Origin: Synura sp. LO234KE
Taxonomy: Eukaryota > Sar > Synurophyceae > Synurales > Mallomonadaceae
NCBI GenBank assembly: GCA_015143735.1
Contig: VKHC01000560.1
Span: 1 to 11,057 of the forward strand
Length of the DNA: 11,057 bases
Direction of reading: 5' to 3'
In this document: positions 1-8,306 of the stretch, one piece after another
How the letters are laid out: every line of letters starts with the position of its first letter
Position numbering within the stretch: position 1 is the stretch's first letter
The notes under the pieces: model-generated
Seen by the model: the letters and a program-made list of their open reading frames with translations, nothing else
Told to the model about the DNA's origin: nothing
Databases searched by the model: none
Program-made: the position numbers and the translations under genes

Positions 1-896
1 ATTAGTTACGAGTTAAAAGCCCTACGCCGAGCATATTCCATATCCAGTACGTCTTGGGAGTGTGAGTTCGGCACATCCGTCTTGGAGCCTACAGCTGCAT
101 ATCTCGGTTATTTTATTGTGCAACAGCATGTTCTTCCAGAACCTCTGCCTACTGAACACTCCTGGTGCAGCAGGAAGGCAGATTTTTTTAAGATCATGAT
201 GTTGATAGAAATTCATGATGAACGGAAAAATTATATTATCCCTTCGTAGGAATCATTCTTGATACTATTGTAACTTTCATTGCATTCAGTACGATACTGT
301 AATAATTTCCACTATTTTTCCAAGGCCCACGTTGTCGTTATATAATGTCAAAAGCGTGGGTTTAAAACGCGTGAAATCAAGTCAAAAAACCTGGAAACGC
401 GTGTTTAGGTCAAACGTCACAAGAATAGGTCAAGCTATAGTGTGTAACATACTTTATTGGTTAGCCGCGTCAAGCAAGATAGATTTATGCTCATGAATAT
501 GTGTTTGGCGCGATAACGATGGTATTACGTGCCATTACGGCAAAATTTTGAAAACACATAAGAGGTTTTTCTTCAGTAAATTCACAAGAATTGGTCAGCT
601 ACAGCATATGATACACTTTTCTAAAATCGCCGTATGACGCGAGAATGATGCGTTCACACTGTTATTTTCCAATTGAAACATGTTTTGGGCGTGAACTGTC
701 CTTCAAACGAGTTTCAAAATTTTTTAAATTGGATACAGAACAAGCTTCACGTAGACAATATTTTCGAAATATTTTACCTATTAGCGATGCTTCTTTCTAG
801 AGTACTATTATAATAGCCCTAAAAATAAATACGATGACCCTCAACATTATGACCTAAAAATATTTGCCTTGTTGGAGGAATGCGACACTTCCGAGT
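1..896. other. Gene-free stretch with diverged repeats
   Basis: I see no supported coding region here. The longest frame near the left edge (minus strand, about 64 codons) has no recognisable protein character. The sequence is AT-rich and contains the diverged direct repeat described separately (417-735). The word AAACGCGTG also occurs twice 30 bp apart, at 365-373 and 395-403. No RNA gene or mobile-element terminus was recognised. Confidence 0.6.
417..735. repeat. Diverged direct repeat, two copies about 165 bp apart
   Basis: Two copies can be aligned by eye. Copy A begins at 417 with TCACAAGAATAGGTCAAGCT and copy B at 582 with TCACAAGAATTGGTCAGCTA. Further matching words follow in the same order: TGTTTGGCGCGA near 502 against TGTTTTGGGCGTGA near 681, and CAAAATTTTGAAAA at 541 against CAAAATTTTTTAAA at 715. 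The offset grows from 165 to about 179, so the copies differ by small insertions as well as substitutions. This looks like an old tandem duplication or two monomers of a degenerate satellite. The copies are too diverged to say more by eye. Confidence 0.5.
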
Positions 897-1193
897 ATGA
901 CCTATATAGATATCGAGCGCTCTGTCATCAATCGCTCGTCAGCTCTTCTTGGCCAACTCATGCATAGCCGGTTAGTCACTCTGGGTATTGTAGATGTACA
1001 CGGCAATTGTGAACTTGTATACTACCGATGGTTGAATGGCCAGCATGGGACTAGTAGTTACTGCCTACAGCGCGAAGCACAAGCTAGAGGGGAAAGAGTA
1101 AACGAAACTCTTCCTTGTACTAGTCGTCCTCAGGAGGCCGCTCCTCCTCCAGCAACACCCCTCGCCATGCATCGAGAAAGACTAACTGCCTAG
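897..1193 (+). CDS. Weak hypothetical ORF, 98 codons
   Basis: This open frame starts at the first ATG (897) and ends at TAG (1191-1193). The product would be about 98 residues, with a mixed N-terminal part rich in hydrophobic and polar residues and a P/A-rich C-terminal part around residues 75-90. I do not recognise it. There is no signal peptide, no motif and no supporting splice structure. The local GC content is higher than on either side, which lengthens chance open frames. It may be an exon of something larger, but I could not join it in phase to a neighbouring coding-like segment. Treat it as unproven. Confidence 0.15.
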   Translation: MTYIDIERSVINRSSALLGQLMHSRLVTLGIVDVHGNCELVYYRWLNGQHGTSSYCLQREAQARGERVNETLPCTSRPQEAAPPPATPLAMHRERLTA

Positions 1194-1803
1194 TGGTGTT
1201 TACTCCTTTACCATTTAAATAGAAATTTAGCTTATGTTGCCACTGACTCCCTGGTAAAGCTTCCTCACAAACGATATGGTAAGCAAGCCTGTTAATCAAA
1301 ATGCTACTAAATAGTGCTAGTCGTACAACCTAATCGACCACTGAGAGTTCTACCAAGAGCTCACCAAACAAGAGGTAAAACAAAACAATATAAAAAATTA
1401 AAATTAAAATTGTTGAGTCTGGCAAGCAGGCAGACAAGCCTCGTGGGTAACATATGCTCAGCATAAACTAAAGCAAACAAAACGCACGCTCTATGCAGGG
1501 TAAAATTACACCGTGACAATATACTCCACTTCTGTCAAGTGACAAGCAGTATTTCGATGTACTTAGTGTCACATCGACTGTACCCACTTCCAGAATGGAA
1601 CTGCTGAGTCAAATGACTACAACACAAACGAAACCTACGATAGCACCTTCTCCAATGGTGTACGGATTAATCCGTCGAAGAATTAATATATCAAAAGATA
1701 TATCGATATATGAATAGTTTTATATATTACACTTACAAAATTATCTTTATCTTTTTTTAAATACAATTTTATATAAAAAACTTATCGTTTCCCATGCGGC
1801 CTG
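1194..1803. other. Gene-free stretch, AT-rich toward its end
   Basis: No coding region is supported. From about 1675 to 1800 the sequence is very AT-rich and includes runs of ATAT and a short palindromic area around GATATATCGATATAT (1696-1710). This could be spacer or a promoter-like region for whatever lies to the right, but no gene with a clear start follows closely enough to argue that. Confidence 0.45.
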
Positions 1804-2040
1804 ATGCATAGTAGTAATATGGTGAAACATAAACCATTTCTTTCCTCTCAAGAATTTCTTACCTTTTTATTTTTGTCTTTTCCATGTTTACTGCATCCTT
1901 TTGGGTTCCAATCCCAAGAGAATAATATGATTAAACAAAAAAAAATATTACTTATTCCTTTTCAACGCGAAGTGGTACTAGCTTTGCATAAAATTAGCAC
2001 TCTAATTGGACGGGAAGATCGAGTCTGGATTCAAGGATAA
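1804..2040 (+). CDS. Weak hypothetical ORF, 78 codons
   Basis: The frame runs from ATG (1804) to TAA (2038-2040). The first half is rich in F, L and S and could pass for a hydrophobic segment. The last 35 residues or so, with K, R, E and D spread through a hydrophobic pattern, look more protein-like. I recognise no family. It lies upstream of the decayed coding-like segment at 2273-2943, on the same strand, and could be an earlier part of the same damaged gene. I could not find splice sites that join them in phase. Confidence 0.2.
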   Translation: MHSSNMVKHKPFLSSQEFLTFLFLSFPCLLHPFGFQSQENNMIKQKKILLIPFQREVVLALHKISTLIGREDRVWIQG

Positions 2041-2272
2041 ATTTTTCCGTTGATAAATTCATGCATGGAGCCGTATCGATATTTTGACACTGAGATCGTC
2101 TCATGAATTGATGGAGTGTAGTTTATATGAAATATATCGGCTGTAAATAAAGGTTTACGCGTGAAACCTTGTATAGCCGCTTTTCAAGATTCATTAAATT
2201 TTCTATCTCTCTCTATTGCTTAACGGATTATTACCTTACGTTTTCCGGCTCAATTTTAGAGCGTAAAGCATC

Positions 2273-2943
2273 ATGCATGGCTTCCAGGCGATGATAAATT
2301 TAATAATTCTTGAGGATCGAAAATTGTTTGAATGCTATGGCAATGCTGAGACTCAGATCTTGGACGACGATGATGTGAAAACATCGGAGCGTCACTAGGA
2401 ATCGCTTTGAGAAAGTAAGTGATGAGTTGCCTTGAAGCTTTTCTTAAAAATGGGTTAAAATCAAGTATAAAAGATACGTACTCCAACATGGACTGCGACG
2501 AGTTTATCCATGCTACGAGAAATAGCGTAAATGAAGCCACTGTGATAGCACTCTTTGCCATGATGACTATTGGAGGCTTACAAAACTTCTCCCATCGTCT
2601 CAACTTTGAGAATTTAATGCGGTTGGCAAGTTTGCTTTTGCCCATCGTAAGAAAGTAATGTGATCTCAAGCGCAGCTATCGAAGCAAACATGGTCACTTT
2701 TCTGAAAGCGGACAGGATAGGTCTCTTTGAAGCCTGGGGAGTAAGTAAGCGTAATCTCTTTAATCAGGGTTAATGAGCGAGTTGTTGATTTCAAATAATG
2801 CTGAAGGTCGTACTCTAGTTAATGCTTTAGAATTTTCAATTGATGGTAGGGCATGCGAGATTGAATAGAAACGAGACATCGAAACTCGAAGAAACTATTT
2901 ACTTATGTTGGCCGAAGTAATTGAAAAACTTCTACGTGGCTGA
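2273..2943 (+). pseudogene. Possible decayed protein-coding gene
   Basis: Several successive + strand segments read like ordinary protein but lie in alternating frames or are split by stops. They are 2273-2398 (41 residues from ATG, ends TAG), 2371-2415 and then 2419-2658 in another frame (split by TAA at 2416), 2660-2770 shifted back, then 2773-2868 and 2869-2943 split by TAG at 2866. Each shows a balanced mix of charged and hydrophobic residues, for example FECYGNAETQILDDDD and IEANMVTFLKADRIGLFEAW. Short introns could explain some breaks, but I found no GT-AG pairs that rejoin all pieces in phase, so decay is the simpler reading. No family is recognised. A longer minus-strand frame (2271-2669) overlaps it, so strand and status are uncertain. 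Confidence 0.3.
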
Positions 2944-3090
2944 AACTGAAAAAAAGTCCACTTAAGCCTGAGGGAAGATACCAAGAAACGGGTTGGAAAT
3001 ATGAGAGATATGGTGATAACATTATAGAGCGATGATTTAATCTTTTACATTACCAAAATACACCTTTTCTATTCTCATTTTCTATACTTT
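2944..3090. other. Short gene-free spacer
   Basis: No open frame or motif stands out. The stretch leads from the decayed coding-like segment into the pyrimidine-rich repeat block. Confidence 0.4.
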
Positions 3091-3810
3091 AGTCTGCCTA
3101 TAAGGAGAACCCACTACTCTTGTAAGTATAATCTGCACTTTTCTACTTACCATAACTAAGCAACTGTTAGCAGAATCATCAACTGTTAATAATAATATTA
3201 TTAGTTAGTATATGCTGCACTCTCCTACTCTGTGCTACTTACTTTGTTACTGATCTCGGCATTTACCACTAATATCGCCAAAACTTCACTTCTACCACTA
3301 GTATGCATGTGAAATTCAGATCGGTACTTTGCCCACGACCTACTACCAGTATTTTCATATAAGTACAGGCACTTTCAAATATTACCGTAACTGTATATTG
3401 TTTCTAACCGGTATCCCTACTACTAGTATGTTCTACTCGTTACTAGTAAAAAGACTTGTGGGTACACACATTTCCATCTGTATCATAACTGCAAATTTCT
3501 TATCCACACCTTAAACTATTATTATTCACTTCTAGTTTTCCATCTCTTTGTTACTAGTACTAATAAGTATGTGTACGTTCCAACCATACCGCATCTCTAT
3601 ATTCTTCATCTCCAGGTCTTCTACTTCTAATACTTACTACCACTAGTAGTAGTTTTTTGACCTCTTCGTCAATTGAAAGAAGTAAGTAGATTCACCCTCC
3701 TAACACCGTACCTGCCTGTACGTTTTAGCACCTTTATATTTAAAAACGTGTGTTGTGTGAATGTGCCGAAACATATCTGAGTGTTTTACTACTCGGCTAC
3801 TAGTAGTTTT
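3090..3810. repeat. Pyrimidine-rich degenerate simple-sequence block with ACTAGT cluster
   Basis: The + strand here is rich in C and T and poor in G, and is built from loosely repeated words such as CTACTA, TTACTA, CTTCTA and TACTAGTA. The palindrome ACTAGT occurs six times, at 3297, 3422, 3442, 3553, 3642 and 3799. Roughly one per 4 kb is expected by chance. Spacings are irregular (125, 20, 111, 89 and 157 bp), so this is not a regular tandem array. It carries no gene. A 61-codon frame at about 3329-3514 is best explained by the biased composition. It may be a diverged microsatellite or minisatellite, or a cluster of protein-binding sites. Confidence 0.45.
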
Positions 3811-5168
3811 GCTTGAGAATTCGCCTAAAGGCCTCTAGATTCAAGTTCTAAGTCTTCAAAAGCGCAGGCGACAGTTCACTCGGCTTTTTGTGAAAGCTGC
3901 AAAATAAGAAATCGCGAACAGAAAAACCGGAATCTCTCATCTATCCCTGATAGCAAGCGTCAAGGCGAAAGGAATCAACGAGTATTTCTGAAGGTGAAGG
4001 TAATCCAGGCCTTCTTCGGCCAATTTAGTCCTGACAGATATATAAATTTTAAGTTTCCTAGAGAACCGATCCAGGACCCGAATTTCGGCCAATACAATTT
4101 TCAGACAAAATTTAGGTTTGGAGCAAATCAGAGGAATTAGCTCCAAATCTTAATTTTTCTCAAAATTGTGTTTGCAACAAAGACTGCAATTCCTCAATTG
4201 CCAACTTCCACTTTCTTGTCAGATTTTATGTTGGCAAAAGTACTCCAGCTTTCTATCTTGTCCTACACTCTAGACTTGGAAAAAGGTCAAGAACGTGCAG
4301 GGGACACTCCAGCAGGAAAATTTGTCATCGCAGATCAAGGGGAAATCTTGATCAATTCCCACTTCTTTGTGCAGAGGTGGACATAATCATGATTGTGTAC
4401 CAGCACCAACTTTGACTCAGCTCTCTCATAGACTTTACATGACAATCAGATGTTACATCTAGTACTTCGCCACTCCAACGTCAGGTAATCTCATTTTGTG
4501 AGCTTTGGAAATACCGACAGAAGTATTGCCATACTTTGAATATCTCCTCGCTAAAAACCCTCAGCCAGACTACCCTTTGGGATTCAGGGGTTATTAATCT
4601 CCTGGAAAAACTTCTCAACCTTATTCCAATTCAAGGTTTTGCTCCCCTTGGCTTCTCTCAGCAATATGAAAGCCAACAAGATATTGCAAACAAGGTCTTT
4701 TATTTTAAAGCATTCTGGCGCTGTAATTTCTTTTTCCGAGTGGAGGCAACACAAAGAGAAGTTTAACACGAGTGGACTAGCGTGGAGATTCGAGTTTGTC
4801 CTGCCTCTCAACTCAGCACCATAAGGCAGTAACACCTACCCTACTCATCGTCCAGGCCACTGCTCCTCAAGCAGCACTAAGGATGTCTGGCCTCCAAGAA
4901 CACTCTTTTTCGTATCGCTGATGATGACAGTCGCCCCTTCCGAGGTGGGCTCAGGCTATCCCTCGCACAACGCGCCTACATCGAGAGCATTTGATCAGTT
5001 CCTTGGAGTACCGTTATTCATCCGCACTGGGACTAGATCATCGAAGCTTTCAACACTTCGTGGACAAAAGCGCATCTTCATAACCGCCGAGCAAAGCACC
5101 GCTCTTCCTTAGAGTCTCCACCGGATCATTCCTGTCGGGCGGATCCCCCCTCAATCAGCCGTCCAAAC
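3811..5168. other. Long stretch without a supportable gene
   Basis: Several frames of 60-107 codons are open here on both strands, including 3937-4146 (-), 4168-4386 (+), 4443-4766 (+), 4584-4835 (-), 4639-4824 (+) and 4921-5112 (+). They overlap one another, several lack an ATG near their start, and none shows a motif or a phase-consistent splice partner. I therefore call none of them a gene. The + strand part 4168-4766 has the most protein-like composition and could be a remnant of a mobile element or a decayed gene, but this is only an impression. Confidence 0.4.
4003..4096. repeat. Short imperfect direct repeat
   Basis: ATCCAGGCCTTCTTCGGCC at 4003-4021 is repeated imperfectly as ATCCAGGACCCGAATTTCGG at 4069-4088, continuing CCAATACA against CCAATTTA. 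The two units are 66 bp apart. No function is apparent. Confidence 0.4.
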
Positions 5169-5775
5169 ATGGCGGCTCCTGTTACGTGTAGAAACCGTTC
5201 GCATCTCTCCAATATTTGCACGTGTTACACAGGACTTCGTATTCTCAAGGCCGAACTCAAGACCATCCAGAAAGACTTTGGGGTTGGCTAAAAGAATGCT
5301 TCTTGATGAATTTCCGGCGTTAGTTGATAATTCGTCTTTTCGGAGGTTATCTTCTCTTCTACCTTCCTGGTCTTGATTGGTGTAGTGGTCTGCATTTTTG
5401 GGCCACGCTTCTTAACTGTCAATTCGTACTTCGACTTCCTCTGTCAACATTGCTAGCGTTCACAGTAGTAACGTGTCAATGCCTCGCCCCAATGTCACGA
5501 CCCCCCTCGATGGTCCCGTTGTAGGCGAGCGAGTACTCCCACGGGGGTGGTACTCGCGTCCCCTTCTACTTAGTCGGGGACGTCGCTACCTACTAACCAC
5601 CCCCAGAGGAGACATTACGTACGCCTTCGTGCGGACGCAGTCTCCCCCTTTCCCCCACTCGGTCACCGGGTTCGCCATTTGGAAAATTGGAGCTAGGGAT
5701 CCTGCCTTGTGTCTGCTACAATAATTAAGTTGAATGATTTTCAGGAGACCGTGAGTTGCCTCCTATCGCCAGAAA
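5169..5775. other. GC-rich block with short open frames, no supported gene
   Basis: This part is clearly more GC-rich than the window average. It opens with a 40-codon frame (5169-5291, +) in a good start context (AAACATGG), whose second half (LRILKAELKTIQKDFGVG) reads like a helical, coiled-coil-like piece. It is too short to call and has no recognisable continuation. The frame 5476-5724 (+) is arginine- and proline-rich and probably open because of the GC content. The word TGTCACGACCC at 5493 resembles a common LTR start, but no matching end was found. Confidence 0.35.
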
Positions 5776-5993
5776 TCTACTATAGCCTACCGTTACCGCC
5801 TATATCGTGAGGAGGGTATAGCGTACCGTGTATAGACAAGGCTGCCTGGCTGCCTGTAGTAGCTAGTGTTACCATGACTATGCTCGGACGAGGATTGACG
5901 GCGGAACGAGGATAGCAACTGAGTCATAGTACCGGATATAGCCCGGCTATACACGGAACATAGTCCTCCGGGTACAGCTATACGGTTATAGTC
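5776..5993. repeat. Hairpin-prone block of TATAG/CTATA inverted repeats
   Basis: A perfect 10-bp inverted repeat, CCGTGTATAG at 5826-5835 and CTATACACGG at 5947-5956, encloses 111 bp. The arms extend outward imperfectly: GAGGAGGGTATAGCG on the left roughly pairs with the complement of TAGTCCTCCGGGTAC on the right. TATAG or its complement recurs many times. Inside the loop GGCTGCCT is repeated in tandem (5840-5855). The structure could be a decayed foldback or MITE-like element, or an RNA hairpin. No terminal duplication was identified. Confidence 0.45.
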
Positions 5994-6014
5994 GGCAGAT
6001 TTTTATAAAACATT

Positions 6015-6060
6015 CCACCACTGTGAAGATAACATACTATTTAGGTATGCTGTTTGGTGG
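6015..6060. repeat. Small imperfect inverted repeat
   Basis: CCACCA (6015-6020) and AACATAC (6031-6037) pair with GTATG (6045-6049) plus GTT and with TGGTGG (6055-6060), forming an imperfect hairpin around TATTTAG. It is not followed by a T run and no gene ends here, so I do not call it a terminator. Confidence 0.35.
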
Positions 6061-6645
6061 TCTCCTGTATTGACAAATAGTAAATAAACAATCTTGGTTC
6101 AAAACTAATACGACATATCATCTACATATATATATGATTTACATGCATCCTAATGAAAAAAAATTAACTATGTTGTTGATTTATTCGTAGCATTTACCTA
6201 CATGCGGGGATATAGTACCAGGAATTCTTAGGGCATCGTGGCACCCCCAATGGTGATGCTTCTTATTCAGTTCATGGCGCCGACTTAGTTGTTCTCGCTT
6301 ATTCGGTACACAGGGCATAACAACTACAAGCATAGGCGGGAATCAAGCAGAGAGCCACTGATACATTAAACATGAGAGAGCCACTGATGTAATCAAAGCT
6401 ATTTTTCGTTCCAAGTGCCGGTGCCTTGCCCGTTCGCGCTAGCCACTGCTTTGTCAGCCAGATAGTGTTACAAATCAACGAACCACTACCCAACAACTCC
6501 AGTCACGCACACATGTACAACCGCAATGGGGATTCGACAATACCGACCTCGATATACGTGAAGTCCATCGACATTGCCGCCTCGCTACTCACACAAGACA
6601 CATATCTCCAAATATGTACAGCTCAGCTCCAGTCCTCAAACCCTG
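6061..6645. other. 3' flank of the biotin ligase gene
   Basis: No gene is supported. There is a (TA) run near 6126-6134 and a 13-bp direct repeat, GAGAGCCACTGAT, at 6350-6362 and 6376-6388. The 3' untranslated region of the minus-strand ligase gene must lie in the right part of this stretch, but no clear AATAAA signal was seen on that strand close to the stop codon. Confidence 0.4.
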
Positions 6646-8057
6646 CTAGTACAGATAGTCTGCCACCAGAGTGCCTTCCTCCCCGGACTTAAGGTAACGC
6701 ACCTAGCCGATATATGACACAGATCAGATTCCCTCAATCTATACATGTGTCCATCTACGGACACGGACTGATGCAACAGGGGTGGGAGGTACCTGCAGCG
6801 TCCCGTCAGAGTTCAAGCCGATCGGAAGAACATCTCGCTCATCGTAATCCTCCGGCCCGCCGTCCTTGCCCAAAATCTGGTCCTCCCCCACCTCTCCATT
6901 CCCAACCGTTTCGTCCCCTTCGACAGGATCCCCCCCCTCCCGCTCCTCGCGCAGCCTCTGAACCCCGCGATCCATCCACAACTCGAACTCCGTGATCACC
7001 CGCTCCGGTGAATCCTCTCCTCCTTTAATCCAACGCCCAACGGCCAGGCCAATATCCTGCCCCACCAAAGAAAACAATTTGCTCCGGTTTTCATCGACCA
7101 CAATTGGGGGGACAGTGTCAGAATCCGCCAAGCTGTCTGACGCTGCTTCGTGGACGCTCGCAGGAGGTGAACTCTCTCCCGCTAAATCCACAGAGACCGT
7201 GACTTTGTCTGAGAGTATCTCCCCACGTTGGTCCAAGTAGTCGACGAGGGCAACTGCGGGTCTTCCTCCACTGACGTTGGTGCGCGCTCGGGATGGCGCT
7301 GCATGATTTCCAGCACACAAGGTAAGCGCATTTAAAACACACCAAACAAATTGTTCTATAGCACCAACCTGTCAGTATATTGCAACCGATGCCTACTAGA
7401 ACATGGTTGTTCACAATTTCGATGAGCACTCCACATACCTGTAAATAAGAAGGGGAATTAGACAGCGGTGGATTGTGATAACGAAAAAGTTATTCCGTCC
7501 ACTTGTAACATTAGAGGTCAAATTATGTTGTCCACCTTCTTCTTATCGAGCAAAACGTCATTTGGCCATTTTAACTTGATTGCGCTTGCATCAGTGACAT
7601 AAGATTGCAAGACCGGAGCAATCAGAGTACCTATTCTAAAGAAAAGAACTTATTCTATGTGAAAATATTCGATGTGAAAATTACCTTAATGGAATGAGGG
7701 ACATCGGAATAGGTACTTGAGGAAGTTTGAAAACTACTGTCATAAAAAGATTTCCACTGAGAGATATCCATTTTCTTCCCTTCGTCCCACGACCATGAAG
7801 TTGTCTTCCAGCAACTACAGCAAACACATCTTCAAGCCGCTTATCTTTGTCGCTTAAAATGTCCTTCGCCTGGCAACGAGATCAAGAAATCCTGCGTTTA
7901 AATAATTTGTTATAAGGCTCAGAGTCACCTTATCCATCGTCGAGTTAACTTCATCAAAATAATACATTTTGCAAAACGTATCCGAGCTCATTCTATCTTC
8001 CAATTTTAAATTGTTTCTGAAGGGATTCTCGTCTTTCCGTTGAATAAACAAAGCCAT
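6646..8057 (-). CDS. BPL: Biotin--protein ligase (holocarboxylase synthetase family), six exons
   Basis: The enzyme activates biotin with ATP and attaches it to the conserved lysine of biotin carboxylases. Exons on the minus strand: 8057-7929, 7869-7685, 7635-7536, 7438-7369, 7298-6793, 6702-6646. The introns (59, 49, 97, 70, 90 nt) are all GT-AG and keep phase, giving 348 residues. Motifs seen in family order: EVNSTMD (36-42), biotinyl-5'-AMP loop GRGTKGRKW (69-77), KWPND with the catalytic lysine (127-131), GIGCN (154-158), GRPA (173-176) and the C-terminal domain GLNSDGTLQVRYL (322-334), ending DYLY. Acidic, low-complexity stretches at about 187-235 and 278-316 are longer than usual loops. 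BirA-type DNA-binding is absent, as in most single-domain ligases. Exons 1-4 are AT-rich and exons 5-6 GC-rich. The start is the first ATG of exon 1; an upstream exon may exist. The family call is firm; exact splice sites are inferred by eye. Confidence 0.88.
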
Positions 8058-8132
8058 CGAGAAAAATCCTAACGTGTTTAGATATAAGCTAACATTAAAT
8101 TATCTTTATCCCCATCGACATTTTAACTTTAC

Positions 8133-8211
8133 CTGCTTTCCTATTTCTCAGAGATAGAAAAAAAAATGATCGTACGACAATTAAGCTCAGAGTAACGAGT
8201 GTACCCGTCAT
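8133..8211 (-). CDS. BPL: Possible upstream exon of the biotin ligase with a hydrophobic leader
   Basis: On the minus strand an ATG at 8211-8209 opens 26 codons and one extra base, up to a good donor (GCAG|GTAAAG, exon end 8133). A 64-nt intron (8132-8069) ends TTAG and the next base joins in phase to GA TTT TTC TCG and then the ligase's ATG at 8057, with no stop. The encoded segment, with LVTLSLIVV followed by SFFFLSLRNRK, is hydrophobic and then basic, like a signal or organelle presequence. The full protein would have 378 residues. The fit in phase and in intron size supports it. An internal arginine in the hydrophobic run and the chance of a coincidental match argue for caution. Use of both starts would give two forms. 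Confidence 0.42.
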
Positions 8212-8306
8212 GAAAACTATTGTGCTGATGTGCGAGCATCGCGTAGCGCGCATTCCCATTGTTAATAGCGTTTGAATACATTAAATATTAGACAATAATA
8301 TATTTG
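8212..8306. promoter_or_regulatory. Divergent promoter region
   Basis: The ligase is transcribed leftward and the acidic-tract gene rightward from this spacer. It is 95 bp between start codons if the upstream ligase exon is used, and 249 bp (8058-8306) if it is not. The right part is AT-rich, with AATATTAGACAATAATATAT just before the + strand start codon. The left part has a GC-richer block, GCGAGCATCGCGTAGCGCGC, at 8231-8250, itself partly palindromic. No specific factor site was recognised. Confidence 0.5.

Noticed and set aside
22-216. Minus-strand open frame of 64 codons at the left edge
   Set aside because: Short, cysteine-rich composition with no motif and no phase-consistent splice partner.
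1901-1917. tRNA T-arm-like TTGGG TTCCAAT CCCAA
   Set aside because: The loop lacks the R after TTC, and no acceptor stem, D-arm or anticodon arm can be placed around it.
2271-2669. Minus-strand frame of 132 codons
   Set aside because: It runs opposite to the better + strand coding-like pieces, and its residue mix (runs of S, H, R and P at the end) looks like an antisense shadow. Its length keeps it from being excluded fully.
4443-4835. Three overlapping open frames on both strands
   Set aside because: All three cannot be coding. The + strand frame from 4443 has no ATG in its first half, and none has a motif.
5493-5503. TGTCACGACCC as the 5' end of an LTR retrotransposon
   Set aside because: The word is typical of some LTR starts, but no matching CA end with a target-site duplication, primer-binding site or second LTR was found. 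The nearest candidate flank near 6243 fits only partly.
6714-7240. Two + strand frames of 93 and 82 codons
   Set aside because: They are antisense to exon 5 of the biotin ligase; their proline and arginine richness follows from its GC-rich codons.
7118-7429. Minus-strand frame of 103 codons
   Set aside because: It is exon 4 of the ligase reading through intron 4 into the wrong frame of exon 5.
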